A stretch of 32,411 nucleotides of DNA. It comes from Nocardioides lijunqiniae. GTDB lineage: Bacteria > Actinomycetota > Actinomycetes > Propionibacteriales > Nocardioidaceae. The stretch covers positions 1 to 32,411 of the forward strand of contig NZ_JACJGM010000047.1 in assembly GCF_015024225.1 (NCBI RefSeq), given 5' to 3'. The translations under genes were made by a program, and so were the position numbers. Positions 14,603-23,850 of this stretch are shown here, in pieces. Position 1 is the stretch's first letter. Every line of letters starts with the position of its first letter. The notes under the pieces were generated by a model that ran no database searches, was not told where the DNA came from, and worked only from the letters and a program-made list of their open reading frames with translations.

Positions 14603-16013
14603 CCGCGTCCGCCAGCAGGGCCAGGATCCGCGGACCCAGCTGGGTCACCGTGCCGGCGCCGAGGGTGACCACGAGGTCGCCGGGTCGCGCGCGGCGGACC
14701 ACCTCGGCCGGCACGGCGTCGAAGTCGGCAACGAAGGCCACCCGCTCCGGGGGCAGCGGCACCGCCGCGGCCACCAGCGCGCCCGTGACCTCCGGGTCGG
14801 GCTCCTCGCGCGCGAGGTAGACGTCCAGGACGACGACCTCGTCGGCGGCGCCCAGCGCCTCGCCCATGGCGGTGCCGAAGATCCGGGTGCGGGAGACGAG
14901 GTGGGGCTGGTAGGCGACGACCACGCGGCCCGCGCCCGCGACCGCGCGCGCGGCGGCGAGGTCGCCGGCGATCTCGGCAGGGTGGTGGGCGTAGCTGTCG
15001 TAGACGCGCACTCCCCCGGCCTCGCCCTTGGCCTCCATGCGCCGGCGGGTGCCGCCGAAGCCCTCGAGGCCGCGGCGCAGGTCGTCGAAGTCGTGACCCA
15101 GGCGCAGCCCCGTCGCGAGCGCGGCGGCGGCGTCGAGGACGTAGTGGCGACCGGGGATCCGCAGCGTGACGCGGCCCAGCTCGCGGCCCTCGTCGACGAC
15201 GGTGAACGCCGAGGTGGTGCCGGCGAAGACCAGGTCGGTGACGCGGAGGTCGGCCCGCGGGTCCTCGCCGACCGTCACCACGCGGAGGCCGCCGGCCGCC
15301 GCGTGGTCGGCGAGCCGGGCGGCTCCGGGGTCGTCGACGATGCAGACCAGGAAGCCGTCGCGGTCGATGCCCGCGGCGAACTCGTCGAAGGCCGCGGAGT
15401 AGGCCTCCTCGGTGCCCCACTGGTCGAGGTGGTCGGCCTCGACGTTGGTGACGATGGCGGCGTGGGGCTCGTAGACCAGGAACGCGCCGTCGCTCTCGTC
15501 GGCCTCGGCCACGAACAGGTCGCCCGTGCCCTCCGCGGCGTTGGTGCCGGTCTGGGAGAGGTCGCCCCCGATGGCGTACGTCGGGTCGGCGCCGGCGGCC
15601 TGCAGGGCCACGGTGAGCAGCGAGGTCGTCGTCGTCTTGCCGTGCGTGCCGGCGACGGCCAGCACGCGGCGTCCGGCCATGACCGCGGCGACGGCGGCCG
15701 AGCGAGGCAGCACCACCAGGCCACGCCGCACCGCCTCGACGTACTCGGGGTTGTCGTCGCGCACGGCCGTCGAGACGACGAGCGTGTCGGCATCGGCGAC
15801 GTGGGCGGCGTCGTGACCCAGCCACACGCGCGCGCCGAGCCCGCGCAGCGCCTCCAGCGTCGGGGAGTCGGTGCCGTCGCTGCCGCTCACGGTCATCCCG
15901 CGCGCCAGCATGATGCGCGCGATGCCGGAGAGGCCGGCGCCGCCGATGCCGACGAAGTGGACGGCGCCCAGCCGGTCGGCGGGGGCGATGACGTCGGGGA
16001 CGGGGACCCTCAC
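14595..16013 (-). CDS. murC: UDP-N-acetylmuramate--L-alanine ligase
   Basis: ATP-dependent ligase of 472 residues that adds L-alanine to UDP-MurNAc, the first stem-peptide step, in the cytoplasm. The N-terminal Rossmann motif is HFVGIGGAGLSGIA (19-32), the ATP loop is GTHGKTTTT (122-130), and the SYAHHPAEI element lies in the central-to-C-terminal region. The GTG at 16013 overlaps the murG stop as GTGA. Length and domain order are typical. Confidence 0.97.
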   Translation of the reverse strand: MRVPVPDVIAPADRLGAVHFVGIGGAGLSGIARIMLARGMTVSGSDGTDSPTLEALRGLGARVWLGHDAAHVADADTLVVSTAVRDDNPEYVEAVRRGLVVLPRSAAVAAVMAGRRVLAVAGTHGKTTTTSLLTVALQAAGADPTYAIGGDLSQTGTNAAEGTGDLFVAEADESDGAFLVYEPHAAIVTNVEADHLDQWGTEEAYSAAFDEFAAGIDRDGFLVCIVDDPGAARLADHAAAGGLRVVTVGEDPRADLRVTDLVFAGTTSAFTVVDEGRELGRVTLRIPGRHYVLDAAAALATGLRLGHDFDDLRRGLEGFGGTRRRMEAKGEAGGVRVYDSYAHHPAEIAGDLAAARAVAGAGRVVVAYQPHLVSRTRIFGTAMGEALGAADEVVVLDVYLAREEPDPEVTGALVAAAVPLPPERVAFVADFDAVPAEVVRRARPGDLVVTLGAGTVTQLGPRILALLADADG

Positions 16014-17092
16014 GCGCCGGCCGCCTCTCGGACGATCGCGGCCAGCCGGTCGTCGGCGTCACGCGGGACCAGCGCGGTCGCGGCGAGGCTCATCGCGGCC
16101 AGGCGTGCGGGGTCGGTCGCGAGCGCGGGCACGGTCGCGGCCACCCAGTCGGCGGTGAGGTCGGCGTCGTCGACCAGCAGCGCCCCCCCGGCGTCGACGA
16201 CCGGCCGGGCGTTGCGCGCCTGCTCGCCGTTGCCGATCGGCAGCGGCACGAAGATGGCGGGCACCCCGCTGGCGGCGGCCTCCACGACGCTCGAGGCACC
16301 GGCACGGCACACCATCAGGTCGGCCGCCGCGAGGGCGAGGTCCATGCGGTCGACGAAGCTCACCACGACGTACGGCGCACCGGTCGCCGTGGCCGGGCCG
16401 GGCGCGGCCTCGCCCTTCGGGCCGACGACGTGGAGCACCTGCACGCCGGCCTCGCCGAGCGCGGTCGAGGCACCGGAGACGGCCTGGTTGAGACGGCGCG
16501 CGCCCTGCGAGCCGCCCGTGACCACGAGGGTGGGTCGGTCGGGGTCGAGGCCGAAGAACGCACGGGCCTCGGCGCGCAGGGCCGCGCGGTCGAGCTGGGA
16601 GATCATCCGCCGGATCGGCAGGCCGACGTACTCGGCCCGCGGCAGCGGGGTGTCGGGGAAGCTGACGGCCACCCGGGTGGCCACGCGGGCGCCGGCCTTG
16701 TTGGCCAGGCCGGGCACGGTGTTCTGCTCGTGGACGACCAGCGGCAGTCGGCGCCGGCGGGCCGCGAGGTAGGCCGGCATCGAGACGTAGCCGCCGTAGC
16801 CGACGACGACGTCGGGGCGCACCCGGTCGAGGATCGCCAGCGTCTCCTTGACCGCACCGCGCAGCCGGCCGGGAACGCGCAGCAGGTCGGCGTTGGGCCG
16901 CCGCGGCATGGGCACGGGCGGGATCAGCTCCAGCGGGTAGCCGGCCGCGGGGACCACCGTGTTCTCCAGTCCGCGGGGCGTGCCGAGACAGGTGATCTCG
17001 ACGTCGGGGTCGAGCCGGCGCAGGGCGTCGGCGGTGGCGAGCAGGGGCGAGGTGTGGCCGGCGGTGCCGCCGCCGGCGAGAAGGACGCGCAT
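16010..17092 (-). CDS. murG: UDP-GlcNAc:lipid I N-acetylglucosaminyltransferase
   Basis: Peripheral membrane GT-B glycosyltransferase of 360 residues that converts lipid I to lipid II. The N-terminal glycine loop GGGTAGHTSP (7-16) and the HEQNTVPGLANK motif are present. The C-terminal donor-site region contains VTGGSQGARRLNQAV and CRAGASSVVEAAASGVPAIFVP. The ATG at 17092 lies 13 bp after the ftsW stop. Order ftsW-murG-murC is the standard dcw arrangement. Confidence 0.97.
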   Translation of the reverse strand: MRVLLAGGGTAGHTSPLLATADALRRLDPDVEITCLGTPRGLENTVVPAAGYPLELIPPVPMPRRPNADLLRVPGRLRGAVKETLAILDRVRPDVVVGYGGYVSMPAYLAARRRRLPLVVHEQNTVPGLANKAGARVATRVAVSFPDTPLPRAEYVGLPIRRMISQLDRAALRAEARAFFGLDPDRPTLVVTGGSQGARRLNQAVSGASTALGEAGVQVLHVVGPKGEAAPGPATATGAPYVVVSFVDRMDLALAAADLMVCRAGASSVVEAAASGVPAIFVPLPIGNGEQARNARPVVDAGGALLVDDADLTADWVAATVPALATDPARLAAMSLAATALVPRDADDRLAAIVREAAGA

Positions 17093-17105
17093 CAGACCGA
17101 TCGTC

Positions 17106-18335
17106 TCATCGAGCGGAGAGTCCGGCGGAGCGGACCTTCTTGCGCTGCGCCAGCGCCCGCGCCGCCTCGGGCTCGCGGCGCGCGAAGCCGACCAGCAGGC
17201 CGAGCGCCACCAGGGTGGGCAGCAGGCTGGAGCCGCCGTAGGAGACGAGCGGCAGGGGGATGCCGATGACGGGCAGCAGGGTCAGGACCATGCCGACGTT
17301 GACGATCATCTGGCCGATCAGCCAGACCACGATGCCGAAGCTGCAGTAGCGCACGAACGGGTCGGCGGTCTCGCGGGCGATGCGCAGGGCGGCGTAGGCG
17401 ATGGTGAGGAACAGGGAGACGACCAGCATCGTGCCGACCAGGCCGAGCTCCTCCCCCAGCACCGCGAAGATGAAGTCGGTGTGAGCCTCCGGCAGGTCGC
17501 CCCACTTGGTCTGGCTGGCGCCGATGCCCTGGCCGACGATGCCACCGCTGGAGAGGGCGTAGAGCCCGTGGGCGGGCTGCCAGCCGCTGCCGTGGAAGTC
17601 CTTGAACGGGTCGATGAACGTCGTGATCCGCTCGAACCGCTCCGCGTTGGTCGTGGCCATCGCGAACACGCCGACGGCGATGACCATCGACGACATCACG
17701 AAGAACCGCGCGGGGGCGCCGACCACCCACAGCATGCCGAGCAGGATGGCGAAGAGGATGAGCGCGGTGCCGAGGTCGCGTCCGACGATCACCAGGCCGG
17801 TGGCCAGCAGCATCCCGGGCACGACCGGCACCAGGATCTGGTGGAAGCTGTCGAGCCGGCGCTCCTTGTTGGCGTAGATGTGGGCGGCCCAGATCACCAG
17901 CGCGAGCTTGGCGATCTCGGAGGGCTGGATCTCGACGGGGCCCAGCGGGAGCCAGTTGGTGTTGCCGTTGCGCTCGACGCCGAACCTCGCGGTGAGGGCG
18001 AGCAGCAGCAGCGAGACCGAGAAGCCGACGTAGGCCAGCTGACGCACCAGGCGCGGGGGCAGCCGGCTCACCACGAAGGCGGTGGGCAGACCCAGGATCA
18101 CCCACATCAGCTGGCGGCGCACGATCAGGAAGGAGTCGCCGGTGCGGTCGTAGGAGAAGACGCTGGAGGCGCTGAGCACCATGATCAGGCCGATGGTGAG
18201 CAGCAGCGCCGCGGCGCCGATGAGCAGGTAGTACGACGTGAGCGGGCGGGCCAGCGCGTCGCTGAGGGCGCGGCGCCAGCTGCCCAGTCCGAAGGAGCGG
18301 AGGGAGCGGGCGCGCTCGGGGTTGGCGGTGGTCAT
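17106..18335 (-). CDS. ftsW: Septal peptidoglycan polymerase FtsW (SEDS family)
   Basis: A 409-residue SEDS glycosyltransferase that polymerises lipid II at the septum together with PbpB. It has about ten transmembrane helices. The SEDS landmarks are visible: EIAKLALVIWAAHIY, RDLGTALILFAILLG with the catalytic-type aspartate, QTKWGDLPEAHTDFIFAVLGEELG, and near the C-terminus GIPLPLVSYGGSSLLPTLVALGLL. The ATG at 18335 has AGGAGGGG upstream and opens 13 bp past the murD stop. A cytoplasmic leader of about 35 residues precedes the first helix. Confidence 0.96.
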   Translation of the reverse strand: MTTANPERARSLRSFGLGSWRRALSDALARPLTSYYLLIGAAALLLTIGLIMVLSASSVFSYDRTGDSFLIVRRQLMWVILGLPTAFVVSRLPPRLVRQLAYVGFSVSLLLLALTARFGVERNGNTNWLPLGPVEIQPSEIAKLALVIWAAHIYANKERRLDSFHQILVPVVPGMLLATGLVIVGRDLGTALILFAILLGMLWVVGAPARFFVMSSMVIAVGVFAMATTNAERFERITTFIDPFKDFHGSGWQPAHGLYALSSGGIVGQGIGASQTKWGDLPEAHTDFIFAVLGEELGLVGTMLVVSLFLTIAYAALRIARETADPFVRYCSFGIVVWLIGQMIVNVGMVLTLLPVIGIPLPLVSYGGSSLLPTLVALGLLVGFARREPEAARALAQRKKVRSAGLSAR

Positions 18336-18348
18336 GTCCCCACCCCTC

Positions 18349-19827
18349 CTAGCGCTGGTCGTCGAGCCGGTCCCGGACTGCCGCGGCGAAGGCGTCGCCC
18401 CGTGCCGCATAGCTGGTGAACTGGTCCATCGAGGCGCATCCCGGTGCGAGGAGCACCGTGTCCCCGGCTCCGGCCAGGCCGGCGGCCGCGTCCACGACAC
18501 GCCCCATCAGGGCCCGTCCATCGTCCTGCGTCCCAGTCTCGCCGCCGTCCACGGCGATCACCCGCACATCGGGTGCGTGTCGCGAAAGCGCCTCGGCGAT
18601 GACCTGGCGGTCGCGGCCGATGAGCACCACGCCCTTCAGCCGGTCGCGGGCCGCGAGCACGAGGTCGTCGAAGCGGGCGCCCTTGGCCAGTCCACCGGCG
18701 ACCCACACGACCGGGTCGTAGGCCAGCAGCGAGGACTGCGCGGCGTGCGGGTTGGTGGCCTTGGAGTCGTCGACCCAGCGGACGCCGTCGTGCTCGGCCA
18801 CGAGCGCGATCCGGTGGCCGTCGGGGCGGAAGCCGCGCAGGCCGTCGCGCACGGCGGCCTGGCTCACCCCGTGGGCGCGGGCGAGCGCCGCGGCGGCCAG
18901 CGCGTTCTGCACGAAGTGCGGCGCGTCCGAGGCGAGGTCGCCGACCGTGCACAGCTCCGCGGCGCTGCTGTCGCGCTGCTCCACGAACGCCCGGTCCGCG
19001 AGGATGTCCTCGACCAGGCCGACCATGCCCACGCCCGGCATGCCGAGCGTGAAGCCCACGGCGCGCGCGCCCTCGACGACGTCGGCCTCGCGGACCAGCT
19101 CCTCGGTGACCGGGTCGGCGACGTTGTAGACGCACGCCAGCTGGGTGCGCTCGTAGATGCGGCCCTTGTCGGCGACGTAGTCCTCCATCCCGGACGGACC
19201 GGCGTACCAGTCGAGGTGGTCCTCGGCGACGTTGAGCACGGCGGCTGCCTGCGGGCTCATCGAGTGCGTGTAGTGGAGCTGGAAGCTGGAGAGCTCGACG
19301 GCCAGCACGTCGTAGGGCTCGGGGTCCATGACGGCCTCGACGATCGGCGTGCCGACGTTGCCCACGGCCCGGCTGCGCAGCCCGGCCGCGCGCAGGATCG
19401 CGTCGAGCATCTGCACCGTCGTGGTCTTGCCGTTGGTGCCGGTGACGCACAGCCACGGGGTGTCGTGGGCCGGGTCGCGCAGGCGCCAGGCCAGCTCCAC
19501 CTCGCCCCAGACCGGGACGCCGCGCTCGGCGGCCTGCACCAGCAGCGGCGCGTCCGGGCGGAAGCCCGGTGACGTGACGACGAGGTCGACGTCGTCGGGC
19601 AGGGTGGCCGTGGCGCCCTCGTGCAGCAGCACCCGGGCGCCGAGGATCTCCAGCAGCTCGGCCTTCTCGAGCTCCTCGGCGTTGCGCGCGCCCTCGGCGA
19701 GCGCGGTCACGCTCGCGCCGAGGTGGGTGAGGTTGTCCGCTGCGGCGAAGCCGGACACCCCGAATCCGGCGACGACCGCCCGGACCCCCTCCCAGGAGTC
19801 GTGGCGGCCCAGGTCGTCGATGTCCAC
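18349..19827 (-). CDS. murD: UDP-N-acetylmuramoyl-L-alanine--D-glutamate ligase
   Basis: Cytoplasmic ATP-dependent ligase of 492 residues that adds D-glutamate to UDP-MurNAc-L-Ala. The N-terminal nucleotide fold contains VVAGFGVSGFA, the ATP loop is GTNGKTTT (130-137), and the C-terminal domain holds DDSKATNPHAA and the LLAPGCASMDQFTSYAARG signature typical of MurD. The likely start is a GTG at 19827 that shares one base with the mraY stop (TAGTG). Length is slightly above E. coli MurD and normal for actinobacteria. Confidence 0.96.
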   Translation of the reverse strand: MDIDDLGRHDSWEGVRAVVAGFGVSGFAAADNLTHLGASVTALAEGARNAEELEKAELLEILGARVLLHEGATATLPDDVDLVVTSPGFRPDAPLLVQAAERGVPVWGEVELAWRLRDPAHDTPWLCVTGTNGKTTTVQMLDAILRAAGLRSRAVGNVGTPIVEAVMDPEPYDVLAVELSSFQLHYTHSMSPQAAAVLNVAEDHLDWYAGPSGMEDYVADKGRIYERTQLACVYNVADPVTEELVREADVVEGARAVGFTLGMPGVGMVGLVEDILADRAFVEQRDSSAAELCTVGDLASDAPHFVQNALAAAALARAHGVSQAAVRDGLRGFRPDGHRIALVAEHDGVRWVDDSKATNPHAAQSSLLAYDPVVWVAGGLAKGARFDDLVLAARDRLKGVVLIGRDRQVIAEALSRHAPDVRVIAVDGGETGTQDDGRALMGRVVDAAAGLAGAGDTVLLAPGCASMDQFTSYAARGDAFAAAVRDRLDDQR

Positions 19828-20912
19828 TAGAGCCGTGCCACCCACTCGGCGTAGAAGATGCCCAGGCCGGTGGCCACGAAGAGCCCGGTGATGATCCAGA
19901 ACCGGATCACGACCGTCACCTGCTCCCAGCCGAGCATCTCGAAGTGGTGGTGGATCGGCGCGATGCGGAAGACCCGGCGCCCGGTCCCGGTGAGCTTCTT
20001 GGTGGTCTTGAACCAGGTCACCTGCAGCATCACCGAGAAGGTCTCGAGCACGAAGAGCCCGCCCAGGATGACCAGCAGCAGCTCGGTGCGGGTGAGGATC
20101 GCGAACCCGGCGAGCGCGCCGCCCAGCGCGAGGGAGCCGGTGTCGCCCATGAAGATCGCGGCCGGCGCGGCGTTCCACCACAGGAAGCCGAAGCAGGCGC
20201 CGGTGACGGCGGCGGCGATCACCGCCAGGTCCAGCGGGTCGCGGACGTTGTAGCAGAGCCCGCTGGGGTCGAGCTCGCACGACTGGTTGCTCTGCCAGAT
20301 GTTGACCAGCATGTACGCGCCGAACACCATCACGCTGGCGCCGGTGGCGAGCCCGTCGAGGCCGTCGGTGAGGTTGACGCCGTTGCTGGTGGCCGTGACG
20401 ATCAGCCAGATCAGGGCGATCGCCACGATCATCGGCAGCGCCAGCCAGTCGATCTCCCGCAGGAACGAGATCTTCTCCGAGGCGGGGGTCCGACCGTTGT
20501 CGTCCTCCAGCCAGGGCGAGAGCGCCAGCACGCCGAAGACGACCGCGACGACCGTCTGCCCGGCCATCTTGGCCTTGCTGCGCAGACCGAGGCTGCGCTG
20601 GCGCGAGATCTTGATGTAGTCGTCGAGGAAGCCCACCAGCCCCATGCCGACGAAGAGGAACAGCAGCAGCAGCGCCGAGGCGGACGGTGCGTCCATCGTG
20701 ATCAGCTTGGCGAAGACGTAGCCCAGCACCGTGGCCAGGATGATGACCACACCGCCCATCGTGGGCGTGCCGCGCTTGGTGTGGTGGCTGGTGGGTCCGT
20801 CGTCGCGGATCTCCTGACCGTAGCCCCAGCGGGTGAAGTAGGTGATCGCCACCCGGGTGCCGAGCAGCGAGACGAGCAGGGCCACGCCTCCGCCGAGCAG
20901 GATCGCTCTCAT
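19827..20912 (-). CDS. mraY: Phospho-N-acetylmuramoyl-pentapeptide transferase
   Basis: Integral membrane enzyme of 361 residues that transfers phospho-MurNAc-pentapeptide to undecaprenyl phosphate, making lipid I. About ten transmembrane helices are visible, with the MraY signatures GTPTMGG (near 48), FLDDYIK (the Asp pair near 97), NLTDGLDGLA (near 186) and HHHFE near the C-terminus. The ATG at 20912 overlaps the murF stop as ATGA. Confidence 0.97.
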   Translation of the reverse strand: MRAILLGGGVALLVSLLGTRVAITYFTRWGYGQEIRDDGPTSHHTKRGTPTMGGVVIILATVLGYVFAKLITMDAPSASALLLLFLFVGMGLVGFLDDYIKISRQRSLGLRSKAKMAGQTVVAVVFGVLALSPWLEDDNGRTPASEKISFLREIDWLALPMIVAIALIWLIVTATSNGVNLTDGLDGLATGASVMVFGAYMLVNIWQSNQSCELDPSGLCYNVRDPLDLAVIAAAVTGACFGFLWWNAAPAAIFMGDTGSLALGGALAGFAILTRTELLLVILGGLFVLETFSVMLQVTWFKTTKKLTGTGRRVFRIAPIHHHFEMLGWEQVTVVIRFWIITGLFVATGLGIFYAEWVARL

Positions 20913-22297
20913 CGTCCGGGCCCTCCTTCCGCTGTCTGCGCCCCGGTCTCCAGCAGGCCGTCGGCCACCACCTCGAGCGCGGCCCCTCGTGAGGCCTTGA
21001 CCAGGACGACGTCCCGGGCCACGGCATTCTCCCGCAACCAGGCCAGTGCGTCGGCCCGCCCCGCCGTGACGATGACCTCACCTTGCCATCCGGGCGTCGA
21101 CCGGGCGCCGCCGGCGATGCCCTCAGCGGCCTCGCCGATGACGAGGATCACGTCGATCCCGGCAGTGGCGGCGGCGCGTCCCACCTCCCGGTGGCCGTCG
21201 TCGGCGTCGTCCCCGAGCTCGCGCATCTCCCCCAGCACCGCGACGGTACGGCGGTCCGCGCGCGCGCCGATGGCGGCGAGCGCGTCGATCGCGGCGGCCA
21301 TCGAGGCGGGGTTGGCGTTGTAGGCGTCGTTGACGACGAGCAGGCCGTCGGCACGCTCGTGCAGCTCCATGCGCCAGGGCGAGGCCGAGGCGGCGTCGTC
21401 GAGGGCGGCGGCGGCCTCGGCGAAGGGCACGCCGACGGCGGTCGCCATGGCCACGGCCGCGGCGGCGTTGAGCACCTGGTGCGCGCCGGTCTGGGTCAGC
21501 GCGACCGGCACCCACTCGCCCGCGTGGCCCAGCTCGAAGCGCGCGCGCCCCAGCTCGTCGAGCCGCACGTCGCGCCAGGCGACGTCGCCGGTCTCGCCGA
21601 AGGTGAGCGTGGCGGCGTGCGTGCGTGCGGACATGGCCGCGGTCAACGGGTCGTCCGCGTTGAGCACCGCGGTGCCGGCGGGCGCGAGGGCCTCGACCAG
21701 CTCGCCCTTGGCCCGGGCGATCGCCTCGCGGCTGCCGAACTCGCCGATGTGGGCCGTGCCGACGTTCAGCACGGCGCCCACCGTGGGCGGCGCGATGTCG
21801 CAGAGGTAGGCGATGTGGCCGACGCCGCGGGCGCCCATCTCGACGACGAGGTGGGCGGTCGAGCGGTCGGCGCGCAGCACGGTCAGCGGGACGCCGAGCT
21901 CGTTGTTGTTGTTGGCCAGCGTCGCCACCGTGGCCCCGGCCCTCGCCAGCACGTGCGCGAGGTAGTCCTTGGTGCCGGTCTTGCCCTGGGAGCCGGTGAG
22001 CGCGAGCACCGGCGTGCCGAGGGCGTCGAGCACGTGCCGCGCCAGCCGGCCCAGGGCGACGACGGGATCGGGCACCACGATGGTCGGCGCGGGCGTCGCC
22101 CGGCTCCCGAGCACCGCGTGCGCGCCCTCGGCGAAGTCGTGGCCGTCGACCCGCACCCCCGCGACCGCCACGAAGAGCCCGTCCTGCACGGGCGTGCGGG
22201 TGTCGACGTAGGCCGGTCCGGTGACCAGGAGCGCGGGGTCGCCGTGCACCCGGCCCCCGACCACGTCGGCGATCTCGGCCAGCGTCATCGCGATCAT
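20909..22297 (-). CDS. murF: UDP-MurNAc-tripeptide--D-alanyl-D-alanine ligase
   Basis: Cytoplasmic ligase of 462 residues that adds D-Ala-D-Ala to complete the UDP-MurNAc-pentapeptide. The ATP loop is GSQGKTGTK (102-110), where a glycine replaces the more common second Thr or Ser. NNNNELGVPLTVL and EMGARGVGHI follow, then NDAYNANPASM, the MurF signature near 310. The ATG at 22297 has a full AGGAGG seven bases upstream and overlaps the murE stop as ATGA; a second in-frame ATG three codons later is possible. Confidence 0.96.
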   Translation of the reverse strand: MIAMTLAEIADVVGGRVHGDPALLVTGPAYVDTRTPVQDGLFVAVAGVRVDGHDFAEGAHAVLGSRATPAPTIVVPDPVVALGRLARHVLDALGTPVLALTGSQGKTGTKDYLAHVLARAGATVATLANNNNELGVPLTVLRADRSTAHLVVEMGARGVGHIAYLCDIAPPTVGAVLNVGTAHIGEFGSREAIARAKGELVEALAPAGTAVLNADDPLTAAMSARTHAATLTFGETGDVAWRDVRLDELGRARFELGHAGEWVPVALTQTGAHQVLNAAAAVAMATAVGVPFAEAAAALDDAASASPWRMELHERADGLLVVNDAYNANPASMAAAIDALAAIGARADRRTVAVLGEMRELGDDADDGHREVGRAAATAGIDVILVIGEAAEGIAGGARSTPGWQGEVIVTAGRADALAWLRENAVARDVVLVKASRGAALEVVADGLLETGAQTAEGGPGR

Positions 22298-23850
22298 CGG
22301 GGCGCCTCCTGCGCGCGCCGGGCCGCCAGCGCCTCGCGGACGACCACCCGGTCGTCGAAGGGGTGCACCACGTCGTGGACCTGCTGACCGGTCTCGTGGC
22401 CCTTGCCGGCGACCAGCACGATGTCGCCGGGCCGGGCGCGGGAGACGGCCTCGTGGATCGCGGCCCGGCGGTCGCCGAGCTCCACGACCTCGGCGCCGCC
22501 CGGCTCCACGCCGGCGAGCATGGCCGCGCGGATGGCGGCGGGGTCCTCGGTGCGCGGGTTGTCGTCGGTGACCACCACGACGTCGGCCAGGCGCGCGGCG
22601 ATGCCGGCCATGAGCGGGCGCTTGCCGGGGTCGCGGTCACCGCCGGCGCCGAGCACGACGATCACGCGGCCCCGCGTCAGCGGCCGCAGGGTGCGGATCG
22701 CCGCGTCGACGGCGTCCGGCTTGTGCGCGTAGTCGACGACGACGACGAAGTCCTGCCCCTCGTCGACGCGCTCGAACCGGCCGGGCACCCCCGCGCCCTC
22801 GCGGATGCCGGTGGCGACGGCGGCGGCGTCCAGCCCGGCCTCGGCGCAGGCCGCCACGGCGGCGAGCGTGTTGGCGACGTTGAAGTCACCCGGCACCGGG
22901 CAGCCGGCCTCGAGGCGGAGCCCGTCGGGCCCCAGCACCGTGAACGACGAGCCGTCGGCACGCAGGTCGACGTCGACGGCTCGCCAGTCGGCGTCGCGTC
23001 CGGCCGAGGACAGGGTGCGCACGGGGATCACGGTCTCCGCGGCCAGGCGGCGGCCGTGCTCGTCGTCGAGGTTGACCAGGGCGAGCCGGGCGCGGGCGGG
23101 GGTGAACAGCGAGGCCTTGGCGGCGTAGTAGTCCTCGACGTCGGGGTGGAAGTCGAGGTGGTCGCGGCCCAGGTTGAGGAAGACCGCCACGTCGAAGACG
23201 ACGCCGTCGACGCGGCCGAGCACGAGCGCGTGGCTGGAGACCTCCATCGCGCAGGCCTCGACCTGCTGCTCGCGCATCAGCGCGAACAGCCCGTGCAGGT
23301 CCGGCGCCTCGGGCGTGGTCAGGGAGGTCTGGATGTCGACGCCGTCGATGCGGGTGCCGACGGTGCCGATCACCGCCGCCTTCACGCCCGCGCGCTCGAG
23401 GCCGTCGACGGCCAGCCGGGTGGTCGTGGTCTTGCCCTGGGTCCCGGTGACGCCGATCATGCGCAGCGCCGACGCGGGCTCGCCGTAGACGTGCGCGGCC
23501 AGCCGGCCGAGCACCTCCCGGGGGGTGGCCACGACGACCAGCGGTACGCCGACGGCCGGGTCGCCGGCCGCGACGGCCGCGCCCTCGGGGTCGGTGAGCA
23601 CCGCCACCGCACCGGCGTCCACCGCCGCGGCGGCGAAGCTGATGCCGTGGTTGCGGGCGCCCGGGAGGGCGGCGTACAGGTCGCCGGGACGGACCCGCTG
23701 AGAGCTCAGGCAGACGCCGCTCACCGCGACCCCGGCGACCTCGCCGACGGTCTCGACCCGGTGGGTCCCGCTCAGCCAGCCGACGACGTCCGCGAGGTCG
23801 GCGACCTCGGGGTGCAGGGGTCGGGTGGCCACCGGACGATCATCGCTCAT
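22294..23850 (-). CDS. murE: UDP-MurNAc-L-Ala-D-Glu--diaminopimelate ligase
   Basis: Cytoplasmic ligase of 518 residues that adds the third stem amino acid. The ATP loop is GTQGKTTTT (136-144), and YYAAKASLF contains the lysine that is carbamylated in the family (K245). The substrate motif is DNPR (430-433), the form found in diaminopimelate-adding MurE rather than the lysine type, so the wall should contain DAP. Whether it is LL- or meso-DAP cannot be read here; Nocardioides is known for LL-DAP. The ATG at 23850 overlaps the pbpB stop as ATGA. Confidence 0.96.
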   Translation of the reverse strand: MSDDRPVATRPLHPEVADLADVVGWLSGTHRVETVGEVAGVAVSGVCLSSQRVRPGDLYAALPGARNHGISFAAAAVDAGAVAVLTDPEGAAVAAGDPAVGVPLVVVATPREVLGRLAAHVYGEPASALRMIGVTGTQGKTTTTRLAVDGLERAGVKAAVIGTVGTRIDGVDIQTSLTTPEAPDLHGLFALMREQQVEACAMEVSSHALVLGRVDGVVFDVAVFLNLGRDHLDFHPDVEDYYAAKASLFTPARARLALVNLDDEHGRRLAAETVIPVRTLSSAGRDADWRAVDVDLRADGSSFTVLGPDGLRLEAGCPVPGDFNVANTLAAVAACAEAGLDAAAVATGIREGAGVPGRFERVDEGQDFVVVVDYAHKPDAVDAAIRTLRPLTRGRVIVVLGAGGDRDPGKRPLMAGIAARLADVVVVTDDNPRTEDPAAIRAAMLAGVEPGGAEVVELGDRRAAIHEAVSRARPGDIVLVAGKGHETGQQVHDVVHPFDDRVVVREALAARRAQEAPR